A DNA stretch of 64,000 nt from JAOZPE01 sp964601275 (GTDB taxonomy: Bacteria > Krumholzibacteriota > Krumholzibacteriia > JAJRXK01), in assembly GCA_964601275.1 (NCBI GenBank), contig CAZRMV010000001.1, positions 124,001 to 188,000 on the forward strand, written 5' to 3'. The position numbers and the translations under genes were made by a program. Below, in pieces: positions 52,300-60,040 of this stretch (position 1 is the stretch's first letter; every line of letters starts with the position of its first letter). The notes below the pieces were generated by a model. It worked only from the letters and a program-made list of their open reading frames with translations, did not search any database and was not told the DNA's origin.

Positions 52300-53336
52300 G
52301 GAAGGATCGTGGTCGAGGGGTGCGCCGCGATCCAAGTGTACCAGAAGGTGTCGAATCCTCCGAGCCTCTGCACCTCCTCCAGTTCGGTCAGGCGCTGGAG
52401 TGCGGCGTCCCGGGCGTCCGGATCCGCCGTATCGGAGATGGTCCAACGCTTCTTTCCGTCGCGGAACACCCAGTCCTTTCCCTGGCGGATGAACAGACCC
52501 GGCGGGGTTGCCACCGCGAAGGTCGATCCGAAGAGCGAGAGACCGGGTTCGCGGTAGAAGAAGAGTTCGACCCCGTCCTGGGGGAAGGGAACGAGCAACC
52601 CTCCCTCGGCCTTCCGGTTGGGAAGGGCGTAGTCCTTGCCCGATTTCTCGAAGGAATACACCGGCTCCTTGGGCGGCAACCGGTCGTCGTCGACCTTCGC
52701 GCCGCGGAAGGTCCCGTCGGAGTTGAAGTAGTTGGCGTAGGGGTCGCTCTGATCGTCTTCTTTGCCGTCGATCGAAAGCACCAGGGTGTCGGGATGCTTG
52801 GCCACCCAGCGTTTCCAGGTGGTCTTCTCGCCCAGGGGCAGCTCCTTGAGACGGGTTCCGTCCTCGGGTCCGCCAATGGCCTTTCCGGTCATGATCGACC
52901 ACCAACTGTCGGTCTGCCGGTCCCGCATCACCAGGGCTGCATCGAGGAGCCCGCCGGAGGGCTCGAAGTCGAGGGTCTGATCACCGTATCGACGGTCGTA
53001 TACTACGGCCGTATTCGCCAGGGGTCACCAGACCGCGGCCAGAGGCCGCCCCGCGATGTTGTCGTTGACGATCTCGTGATGGTTCAAGAGCGCGATGCTG
53101 TAGGCCCGCGCCTCGCCGTCGACGATCACTCCGAAGACCCACGAGTCGCCGTCGATCTTCGCGTCGCCGGCTGCCACGAACTGCGGATCGGTGATGGCGG
53201 GAATGGCCCCGCGGGGCAGCAGGATCTCCACTCCCTCCGGTGGGGAGGAATCGACCGTCGCCCCGGCGGGTGGATGACCGGCCGGGGCGCCGGCCGCCAC
53301 GGCCAGGAAATGGAACCCCAAGACGAGCTGGAACAT
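52296..53336 (-). CDS. DUF3179 protein with in-frame TGA at the conserved cysteine position (possible selenoprotein)
   Basis: The frame starts at the ATG at 53336 with GGAGGT five bases upstream (an ATG at 53348 is weaker). It carries an N-terminal signal (LVLGFHFLAVAAG) and reads through one TGA at 53025-53027 (residue 104) to TAG at 52296, 346 residues in all. Before the TGA come AYSIALLNHHEIVNDNIAGRP and LAAVW; right after it PLANTAVVYDRRYG and RQTDSWWSIMTGKAIGGP. These are contiguous DUF3179 motifs, in which the family has CPL at this place. Both halves are in one frame with no decay. A selenocysteine codon, a nonsense mutation or a sequence error are the choices. The function of DUF3179 is unknown. 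Confidence 0.75.
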
Positions 53337-53433
53337 GGTGACCTCCATCGAAGGAAGGGGCGGAGAAGACTTCCCCGCCGTCTCAACGAGTACGAACGGA
53401 CGCCTCGGGAGTGACCCGCCCCCGGCGCCGCAA

Positions 53434-56382
53434 TCAGTCGGGATCGCGCACCAGCCGCACGCCGATCAGGGCCTTCGGGGGCCGCACCCCTCCGTCTTGC
53501 GGCGGCGCGAACGCCGGGTCGGCCGGATCGAGGGCGCAGCGACCGAACACCACCGCCTTGCCGGAGGCGTCGACGCACCACTCCGCGGCGTTGCCGTGGA
53601 GGTCGTAGCACAGCGCTCCGTCGGCGAAAGCTCCGGGGGGGGCCTCCTTGGGCCGGTTGGCGCCGCTGGTGGCCACCTCCCTCAACCATCGTGACGGGTC
53701 GCCGGCGGCGTGCATCCGCTCCCGCAGGCTCTCCGCTTCGTCCAAGGTGGGGGAATATCCCGCCCAGCGGTCCAGGGTGTTCTCGGCCGCGGACCTCGGG
53801 AAGATCTCCGCCGCCTGCTCGAGTTCTTCACGCGTCGGCAGGCGCCACTTCCGGCCGGTGCGCTCGCTGAGCCAGCGCGCATAGAGCCGGGCGAACTCGA
53901 CGCTCATCCCGGTGGCCGGCAGATCGCCCCGTCGGGCGTAGGCCGCGGCGTCTCCCTGGTACCCGGTCAAGCCCTCGGCCCGCCGGGCCAGCTCTGCGTC
54001 CTCCAATGCCGGGGCCACCATGGCCCGGGTGAGTTCGACGGCGGCCAGACGGACTCCCGAGGGAAGAGCCGGCGAGGCGAGAGGGGGAACGAGGATTCCG
54101 TCCTGCCGCGTGCCCACCGGTTCGCCATGGGCAGCGAGCTTCTCCCGCTCGAAGACGCAGGCAAGGGGCGATCCCTCCTTCAGCACCTCTTCCCGGGGCA
54201 ACTCCCGTCCCAGGAGATAGCGGGAGATCCACGCCAGCTCCTCGTTCACCTTGCGTCGCTGGTAGCTCAGCTTGCGCAGTCCGTGGGGCATTCCCGGATA
54301 CAGGAGGAAGCGGACGGGGGCCTTCCCGATGAGCTGCAGGGCGCGGTAATGTTCCCAGCCCTGGCTGGTGGGGACGTTGGTGTCCTTCTCCCCGAACTGG
54401 ATGAGCGTGGGCGTGGTCACCGTCTCCATCTTGAACAAGGGGGATTTCTCCAGGTAGAGCCGAGGATTGCCCCAGGGCGTGTCACCCAGGTATCCGATGT
54501 CGAAATTGGGGCCGAAGGCACAGTTGCCGAAATCGCTGGTCCAGTTGACGTCGCCCGCGCCGGCACAGCACACCCTGAAGCGGTCGCTTTCCACCGTCAG
54601 CGCGATGGAGAGGATCGAGCCGTTGCTCCAACCGATGCAGCCGAGACGGTCGGCTTGGGCCACTTTGCGCTGGATCATCGCGTCGACCCCGTCGAGGATG
54701 TCGGGGATCTCCAGCTCGTAGTACTTGCCGCCGGTGATCGCCTCGACGTAGTCGAGTCCGTGGTTCACGCTGCCTCGGTAGTTCGGCTGGAGGGTGGCGA
54801 TCCCCATGCCGGCCAGGATGTGGGGAAACGAGGCCCAGTAGTTCTCGAAGTTGTCCGCGTCGACGCCGGTGGGTCCGCCGTGGATCCACACCATCATCGG
54901 GTAGGGGCCCTCGCCCCGGGCCGGAAGGGTGAGGATGCCGGTGATCTCGGTTCCATCCCGCGAACTCTTCCAGTGTACGACCTCGCTGCGCCCGCACTTC
55001 GATTCCAGCTGGCGGTTGGGCCGGTGCACCACCCGCTCCTTCTCGACCTTCCGACCGTCCAGGACGCCGGTGAGCAGGCGCTCGGGTTCGTCGGCCGAGG
55101 TGTACACCCACGCCATGCGTCGCCCGGCCCGGTCGGCGGCCAAGGCCCTCCAGCGGGGAAGGCCGGGGCCGGAGAGTTCCCGCGTTTCCCACTTCCCGTT
55201 CTTCTCCCGGAAGAGCACCGGGCGGCCGTGGGTCCGGTCGGCCAGGACCGCGAGGACGCCCCGTTCGGTCACCAGCCACGCGGGATGGGCGAGGTGTTCG
55301 TCCAGGCCCATATCTCCCGGGTCGATGCGCGTGCGCTCGTCCGTCGCGGGATCGATCCGCCAGAGGGTCTCGATGGCCGCCTCGCTGCGGTATTCAGAGG
55401 TGGTGCGGCGGCTGTAGGCGTACTGCGCGATCAGGCCTTTCCCGCCGGGGAGGAAGGCCACCCGCGAGGGGTAGAAGGTGGGCTCGCGGAAGATCTCCCG
55501 ATCGCCGCCGGTGTCTTCATCGTGCAGGAAATAGCGGGGCCACGGACCGCCGGGCTGGCTCTCCTGGTAGATGGAGGTGATGTGACGGGTCACCCAGGCG
55601 CGTCCGTCCGGGCGCACCCAGAGACCCTCGATGCGATCGTCGTTGGCGCTGAGACGATTGGTCTTGCGGATCTTCAGATCGATGGAGAAGAGCCGCACCG
55701 CGGGCCAGTGCTCGAGATCCTCGACCACCCGGGTGTCGTCCTTGGCCTCCTTGAGCTTTCGCTCGCGCAGGGTCTTCTTCTCCTGCGCGTAGAACAGGAT
55801 GCGATCGGGTCCAGCCCAGGCGAAGCCCTCCACTCCCGGCGCCCAATCGGTGACCGCCTCCGCTTCGCCGCCGTCAGGCGCGATACGCCAGACCTGGGGC
55901 TTGGCTTCCTCATCGTCCTGCTTGCCGCCTTCGCCGTCCTCCCGGGTGGTGAGGAAGCCGATCCACCGGCTGTCGGGCGACCAAGCGAGCCGGGAGACGC
56001 TGCCCCGGCGGGTGAGCTGCACCGGCTCGGCATTGTCCTCGGTGAGATCGAGCCGCCACAGGTCGGCCATCCACTCGTTGGCCTTCTCATCGGGACGGCG
56101 CAGGGTGAAGGCGAGCCAACGGCCATCGGGCGAGATGGTGAGCGATGAGTAACTACGGGTGGCGAAAAGATCGTCGACGGTCATCACCGTCGCCGAGGTC
56201 CCTTTCGATTCGATCATGGCTTCTACCTCGTCGGGCGATGGAGAGGAGTCGGCGCGGGCGTGGCGGGCCGCACCGATCGTGCCCACGAGAAGGAGACCGG
56301 CCAGCAGCGTTCCCACCCACCACCGGCGCACCGCCCGTCCCTGGTCTCGACGCCGTCCGCGCGCGGGGAGATCCCGGTCCAT
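53434..56382 (-). CDS. S9-family prolyl oligopeptidase-like peptidase fused to a formylglycine-generating-enzyme-like domain
   Basis: 982 residues from the ATG at 56382, preferred because GGAGG lies eight bases before it; an ATG at 56397 is also in frame. A signal anchor (WWVGTLLAGLLLVGTI) is followed by a beta-propeller (about 65-430; WSPDSRWIGF repeats) and an alpha/beta hydrolase with Ser586 (GWSNGS), Asp667 (EKDTNVP) and His700 (MPHGL). The last 220 residues (about 760-982) resemble the FGE-sulfatase/SUMF1 fold: FARLYARWLSERTGRKWRLPTREELEQAAE, LHGNAAEWCVD and the end IGVRLVRD. The catalytic cysteines of true FGE are not evident, so the domain is probably binding or structural. Such a fusion is unusual. 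Confidence 0.93.
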   Translation of the reverse strand: MDRDLPARGRRRDQGRAVRRWWVGTLLAGLLLVGTIGAARHARADSSPSPDEVEAMIESKGTSATVMTVDDLFATRSYSSLTISPDGRWLAFTLRRPDEKANEWMADLWRLDLTEDNAEPVQLTRRGSVSRLAWSPDSRWIGFLTTREDGEGGKQDDEEAKPQVWRIAPDGGEAEAVTDWAPGVEGFAWAGPDRILFYAQEKKTLRERKLKEAKDDTRVVEDLEHWPAVRLFSIDLKIRKTNRLSANDDRIEGLWVRPDGRAWVTRHITSIYQESQPGGPWPRYFLHDEDTGGDREIFREPTFYPSRVAFLPGGKGLIAQYAYSRRTTSEYRSEAAIETLWRIDPATDERTRIDPGDMGLDEHLAHPAWLVTERGVLAVLADRTHGRPVLFREKNGKWETRELSGPGLPRWRALAADRAGRRMAWVYTSADEPERLLTGVLDGRKVEKERVVHRPNRQLESKCGRSEVVHWKSSRDGTEITGILTLPARGEGPYPMMVWIHGGPTGVDADNFENYWASFPHILAGMGIATLQPNYRGSVNHGLDYVEAITGGKYYELEIPDILDGVDAMIQRKVAQADRLGCIGWSNGSILSIALTVESDRFRVCCAGAGDVNWTSDFGNCAFGPNFDIGYLGDTPWGNPRLYLEKSPLFKMETVTTPTLIQFGEKDTNVPTSQGWEHYRALQLIGKAPVRFLLYPGMPHGLRKLSYQRRKVNEELAWISRYLLGRELPREEVLKEGSPLACVFEREKLAAHGEPVGTRQDGILVPPLASPALPSGVRLAAVELTRAMVAPALEDAELARRAEGLTGYQGDAAAYARRGDLPATGMSVEFARLYARWLSERTGRKWRLPTREELEQAAEIFPRSAAENTLDRWAGYSPTLDEAESLRERMHAAGDPSRWLREVATSGANRPKEAPPGAFADGALCYDLHGNAAEWCVDASGKAVVFGRCALDPADPAFAPPQDGGVRPPKALIGVRLVRDPD

Positions 56383-56397
56383 TGTCGCGGCCTCCAT

Positions 56398-57102
56398 TCA
56401 GACACCCCGGTAGGTCCGGAAGATGATGTCCCAGAGCGGGTTGGAGATGCCGAAACGGTCGTAGTTGGGGTCGAAGTGATGCTGCAGGTGGTATTGGCGC
56501 AGCCACTTTCCCACCCCGCGCGTGGGATGGAAGTGATGGGTGTAGTAGTGGATCCAGTCGTAGGCGAGGTACCCGAGGAAGGTGCCGCCGAAGACCTGCA
56601 CCCAGGCGTCGGCCCCGAAGACAAGGAAGTAGATGAAACCGACGATCGTTCCCAAGAAGACCAGCATCAAGGGCGGCGCCACCAGCCGCAGCTTGTCATC
56701 GGGGAATTCGTGGTGGTAACCGTGGGCCATGAACGAGAACATCTTGCCGCCCCAGCCGGGAGGGCGGAAGTGGAAGACCCAGCGGTGCAAGACGTACTCG
56801 ACGAAGGTCCAGAGAAAGAATCCCAGGACCATCAGGGAGAAGGTCCCGGCGATGCCGGTGCGTCCCTGGACCACGCCCCGGTAGAGGGCCCACAGCACGA
56901 AGGGCAAGGTGTAGAAGAGCGGAGTGATGGGGTGGGCCTTGCTCAGGTACTTCTCCACCGCGCCGTGCCGGAAGATGCGGATGCCTTCCTTGCGCTTGCG
57001 GTTCTGTGGGTGGGGGGGATCTTCGATGCTTCTCCAGCGATCGACGACGTCGAGGAGCTCGTCCGACCAGATCGCGGTGCCTCTTCTACGGGTCGTGTCC
57101 AT
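56398..57102 (-). CDS. Sterol desaturase/fatty-acid 2-hydroxylase family protein
   Basis: 234 residues with four membrane helices. The di-iron histidine boxes of the FA2H group are present: LHRWVFHF, HGYHHEFPDD, HYYTHHFHP and HLQHHFDP. It should hydroxylate a fatty acyl chain or sphingolipid/ceramide-like lipid using oxygen. The TGA abuts the next gene (S9 peptidase) on the same strand, so the two are co-transcribed, probably together with the DUF3179 gene. Confidence 0.93.
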   Translation of the reverse strand: MDTTRRRGTAIWSDELLDVVDRWRSIEDPPHPQNRKRKEGIRIFRHGAVEKYLSKAHPITPLFYTLPFVLWALYRGVVQGRTGIAGTFSLMVLGFFLWTFVEYVLHRWVFHFRPPGWGGKMFSFMAHGYHHEFPDDKLRLVAPPLMLVFLGTIVGFIYFLVFGADAWVQVFGGTFLGYLAYDWIHYYTHHFHPTRGVGKWLRQYHLQHHFDPNYDRFGISNPLWDIIFRTYRGV

Positions 57103-57139
57103 GGTCTTCTCCTTCCAGAGGCCTCTCGATCAGGGGAAG

Positions 57140-57168
57140 ACGATAAGATTCCGGGGGCATCTTGGCAA
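57140..57168 (-). promoter_or_regulatory. Promoter of the hydroxylase-peptidase-DUF3179 operon
   Basis: On the minus strand TTGCCA (57168-57163), a 17-base spacer and TATCGT (57145-57140). The expected start lies about 30 bases before the hydroxylase ATG at 57102. Confidence 0.5.
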
Positions 57169-57321
57169 TGGAATCACCCGCCCCGGCGCGCTAGAGTCGC
57201 CCGATCGGATTCTCGGAGAACGGATCCGGAGATCGAGGTCCCGAACCAAGGGAATCGACGGGGTTCCGCCGAAGCGGGCCGTCGATTCCATGGACCCTCT
57301 CCCCTGACCGGAGAAACGAGA

Positions 57322-58065
57322 TTGCCCCGGGAATGTGAGCCAGACGATCGGTTCCCCCCCGCGCGCTCGGTGCGCGTCGTGGTGGCGGGCGGCGCGGGAG
57401 CGGTGGGTGAAGGGGTGGCGCGGGCCCTCGCGCGTGCCGGCGCGACGGTGATCGCCGCCGACCGCGATCGCAAGGCGCTGGAGAACCTCCCGGCCGCCGT
57501 TCGTCCGGTGGTCTGCGACCTCGCCCGGCCGGACGAGGTGGCTTCCCTGGCCGCGGACCTGGCCGCCGAGGGTGGGCTCGACGCCCTGGTGATCGCCCTG
57601 GGCGGCTTTCGGGCGACCCCGCCGCTCACCGAAGTGGACGTGGTGCACGAATGGGAGAGGATCGCCGCCCGGACACTGCGGCCCCAGTTGGTGACGACCC
57701 GACACCTGGTTCCGCTGTTGAGGACCTCGGTGCGGCCACGCTTTCTCTTCCTGGGAGGTTCGACCGCCGAACATCCCGAACCGGGCGCGCCCCTGGTGAG
57801 CGTGGCGGCGGCGGCGCAGCTCATGGCCGCCCGCGCTCTTGCCACGGCGGAAACGAGGGTGGAAAGTGCTTTTCTCCTGCTGGAAGGTCCGGTGCGCTCG
57901 CGCAAGCTGGAAGGGGGAGAAGGTTCCTGGATGGACGCGGAGATGGCGGGACGGCTCTGCGCGCGTTGGCTGATCGAGGGTTTCCTCCCGGCGGGGGAAA
58001 TCGTGCGTGTGGGAACGCGCGACGACATCTTGGATCTCCTGGGCGAAGGAGGCAGACGATCGTGA
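57322..58065 (+). CDS. Short-chain dehydrogenase/reductase-like protein
   Basis: 247 residues from a TTG at 57322, chosen for the GGAG eight bases upstream; an internal GTG is possible. Rossmann motifs are present: VVVAGGAGAVGEGVARALARAG and the acidic VIAADRDR (NAD-type). The catalytic Tyr-x3-Lys is not evident; the usual place reads PLVSVAAAAQLMAARAL. This suggests a diverged or inactive enzyme. Its stop overlaps the YchJ GTG as GTGA, so the two are coupled. Confidence 0.8.
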   Translation: MPRECEPDDRFPPARSVRVVVAGGAGAVGEGVARALARAGATVIAADRDRKALENLPAAVRPVVCDLARPDEVASLAADLAAEGGLDALVIALGGFRATPPLTEVDVVHEWERIAARTLRPQLVTTRHLVPLLRTSVRPRFLFLGGSTAEHPEPGAPLVSVAAAAQLMAARALATAETRVESAFLLLEGPVRSRKLEGGEGSWMDAEMAGRLCARWLIEGFLPAGEIVRVGTRDDILDLLGEGGRRS

Positions 58066-58586
58066 AGAAGGAATGCCCCTGCCAGTCGGGCTGGGACTAC
58101 GAGGAATGCTGCGGGCCGGTCCTGCGCGGCGACGAAGAGGCGGCCAGCGCGTCTGACCTGATGCGGGCGCGTTACACCGCCTACGTCGAAGGCCAGATCG
58201 ACTTCATCGTCGAGAGCACCTGGCCCGACCGACGCGAGGAACTCGACCTCGAGCACATCCGCCGTTGGTCGGAGGAGTCGCAGTGGGAGGGCCTGGAGAT
58301 CTTCGATCGCGACCGGGAGGCTGCGTCCGGCGACGAGGAGGTCGTGGTCTTCAAGGCCTACTACCGGGACGCCGAGGGTCACGAGCAGGTCCACTACGAA
58401 CGCAGCCTCTTCCGCCGGAAGGAGGGGCGCTGGTACTTCGTCGAAGGGGTCGCCGGGCGCCGAGAGCCGCTGCGGCGGGAGCAGCCCAAGGTGGGCCGCA
58501 ACGATCCCTGTCCCTGCGGCAGCGGGAAGAAATACAAGAAATGCTGCGGGCGGCCCAGCGCCGGCCGGGATTCCGCCAACTCATGA
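58062..58586 (+). CDS. ychJ: YchJ/UPF0225 family protein with two SEC-C motifs
   Basis: 174 residues from a GTG at 58062 behind GAAGGAGG. An N-terminal SEC-C-like zinc motif (CPCQSGWDYEECCGP) and a C-terminal classic SEC-C motif (DPCPCGSGKKYKKCCG) enclose an NTF2-like fold with DLMRARYTAYVEGQIDFIVEST and FRRKEGRWYFVEG. This is the usual architecture of YchJ. The role is unknown; SEC-C binds zinc and often ribosome or SecB-like partners. Confidence 0.92.
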   Translation: MKKECPCQSGWDYEECCGPVLRGDEEAASASDLMRARYTAYVEGQIDFIVESTWPDRREELDLEHIRRWSEESQWEGLEIFDRDREAASGDEEVVVFKAYYRDAEGHEQVHYERSLFRRKEGRWYFVEGVAGRREPLRREQPKVGRNDPCPCGSGKKYKKCCGRPSAGRDSANS

Positions 58587-59003
58587 TCTGACAACGACCT
58601 TCCCGCGAGATTGGACTCCCGGGCGGTTCGATCCATCCCCCGTTCCGGGCGATCGAGAATCCCACGGCCCGCGGGTCCACTGCGCCGGTCCGGGGGCTCC
58701 CCTCGATTTTTTTCGCCGAGCGGGTGCATCAAAGCGGCGTCCGAGGGCACATATCCATGCTCGCGCGGGGCCTGGAGCATGTGCCTGGGAATCACCTCCG
58801 TTCTTCGTGCGAGCCCTGCTTCCGCCCGGAGACGCCGATGGCGGCGTTTCCGGGTCCGTGGCATCAGGTGGGGTTCCGGCACCCGGGACGGCGGCTGGAA
58901 GGTGGGAGGGGGCTTCGGCTATCCTTCCATGGTTCCAGTGTTGAAGAGGGAGGCCGGCTTCGGTCCGGACCCCGCCTGACCTTTCGCCCGTGGAGGCGCT
59001 TGG
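58587..59003. other. Intergenic region before the sigma-CHAT operon
   Basis: A 417-base gap with short open frames that show no ribosome-binding site and no protein pattern. It should hold the promoter of the sigma-CHAT operon; I see no consensus sigma-70 promoter and only a six-base inverted repeat ATGCTC/GAGCAT (58757-58762 with 58775-58780). Confidence 0.5.
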
Positions 59004-59546
59004 GTGGATGCGGACAGCGATCGAGCTCTCTTGCGGCGTTGCCGGCGGGGGGACGAGAAGGCCTGGGCGCTCCTGGTGGAGCGCTATGAGAACCTCGTGT
59101 ATTCGGCCGCGCTGGGCACCGGAATCGATCGCGAGACCGCGGTCGACGTCTTCCAACAGGTCTGGATCGAGTTCCACCGCTCCCTGTTCCGCATCCGCAA
59201 TCCCCGGGCGCTCCCGCGCTGGTTCACCGTGACCGCGCGCCGGATCGCCTACCGGCAGGCCGCACTCAGAGGCCGATGGGTGGGCGAACTCGCGGAGGAG
59301 ATCCTCGATCCCATGCCCACGCACGACGCGACCCTCATTGCCCTGGAGAACCGCCAACGGCTGGAGGACGGTCTGCACCGTCTGCAGGAGCGCTGCCGAG
59401 AGCTTCTGACCGAACTCTTCCTGAAAGCGCGGCGGCCCAGCTACGAGAAGCTGGCCGAGCGACTCGGGCTGAAGGTCGGAGCCATCGGACCGCTGCGGGC
59501 GCGGTGCCTGCAGCGGTTGCGGAAGATCCTGGAGGAGAGCGCATGA
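59004..59546 (+). CDS. ECF-type sigma factor of a CHAT-protease operon
   Basis: 180 residues from a GTG at 59004 with GGAGG seven bases upstream. Region 2: CRRGDEKAWALLVERYENLVYSAAL, DVFQQVWIEFHRSLFRI and PRALPRWFTVTARRIAYRQA. Region 4 (about 115-178) has SYEKLAERLGLKVGAIGPLRARCLQRLRKI. It has no anti-sigma factor of the zinc type beside it. Instead its TGA overlaps the ATG of a 165-residue protein, which in turn overlaps a TPR-CHAT protease. This arrangement suggests control by proteolysis of the middle protein. Confidence 0.93.
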   Translation: MDADSDRALLRRCRRGDEKAWALLVERYENLVYSAALGTGIDRETAVDVFQQVWIEFHRSLFRIRNPRALPRWFTVTARRIAYRQAALRGRWVGELAEEILDPMPTHDATLIALENRQRLEDGLHRLQERCRELLTELFLKARRPSYEKLAERLGLKVGAIGPLRARCLQRLRKILEESA

Positions 59547-60040
59547 GCACGAGGAACCCTCCGCTTCCCCCCGAGCTCGAATCGGCGCTCGCGGTGCAAT
59601 GGATGCGTCCTCCCGCCGCCGCCCGCCGCCGCGCCCGGAAGCTGCCGGCGGAGACGGCCGTGCCCGCCCCGGGCCCGGCCGCGGCGCGCCGGCGGATGCG
59701 TCCGCGGGACATCCGATCGCTCACGGCGGAGTTCGCCGCGCCCCAGGTTGCCAACCACGCCTTCGACGCGGCGGACGTCACCCTGCGTTGGGTTCGCACC
59801 CAGGCCGAGGGGCTGTGGAGAGTCGACGGCCGGGTATGGCTGGCCGACGACCTCGAGGGCGGTGCGACCGACGCGCCGGTCCTCGAGGTCGCGCTGGTCC
59901 AGGACGAGCACGTGCTGGCCCGCTGCGCCGTGCCCGACGGCGGCACCTTCCGTTTCGTCGAGGCGCTCCGGGGGCGGTGGACCCTCGAGCTGCATCTTCC
60001 CGACGGGCGGTGCCTGGTGATCGAGGGGGAGTGCGCGTGA
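59543..60040 (+). CDS. Small unknown protein between sigma factor and CHAT protease
   Basis: 165 residues. The ATG overlaps the sigma stop (ATGA), and its own TGA overlaps the next GTG (GTGA). The first 60 residues are Pro/Ala/Arg-rich and look disordered (WMRPPAAARRRARKLPAE, GPAAARRRMRPRD). Residues about 75-163 form a predicted beta sandwich (VTLRWVRTQAEGLWRVDGRVWL, VLEVALVQDEHVLA, GTFRFVEALRGRWTLELHLP), like a carboxypeptidase-regulatory-type domain. No family is recognised. By position it could be an anti-sigma factor or the protease's substrate, with the basic linker as a cleavage region. Confidence 0.85.
   Translation: MSTRNPPLPPELESALAVQWMRPPAAARRRARKLPAETAVPAPGPAAARRRMRPRDIRSLTAEFAAPQVANHAFDAADVTLRWVRTQAEGLWRVDGRVWLADDLEGGATDAPVLEVALVQDEHVLARCAVPDGGTFRFVEALRGRWTLELHLPDGRCLVIEGECA

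Noticed and set aside
43425..53027. A changed genetic code in which TGA is read as Trp, Gly or Cys throughout
   Set aside because: TGA is used as a normal stop for many intact genes here (for example in ATGA and GTGA overlaps), and only two genes have an internal TGA.
58723..58980. Small plus-strand frames in the gap before the sigma-CHAT operon
   Set aside because: They lack ribosome-binding sites and have a composition like random GC-rich sequence.
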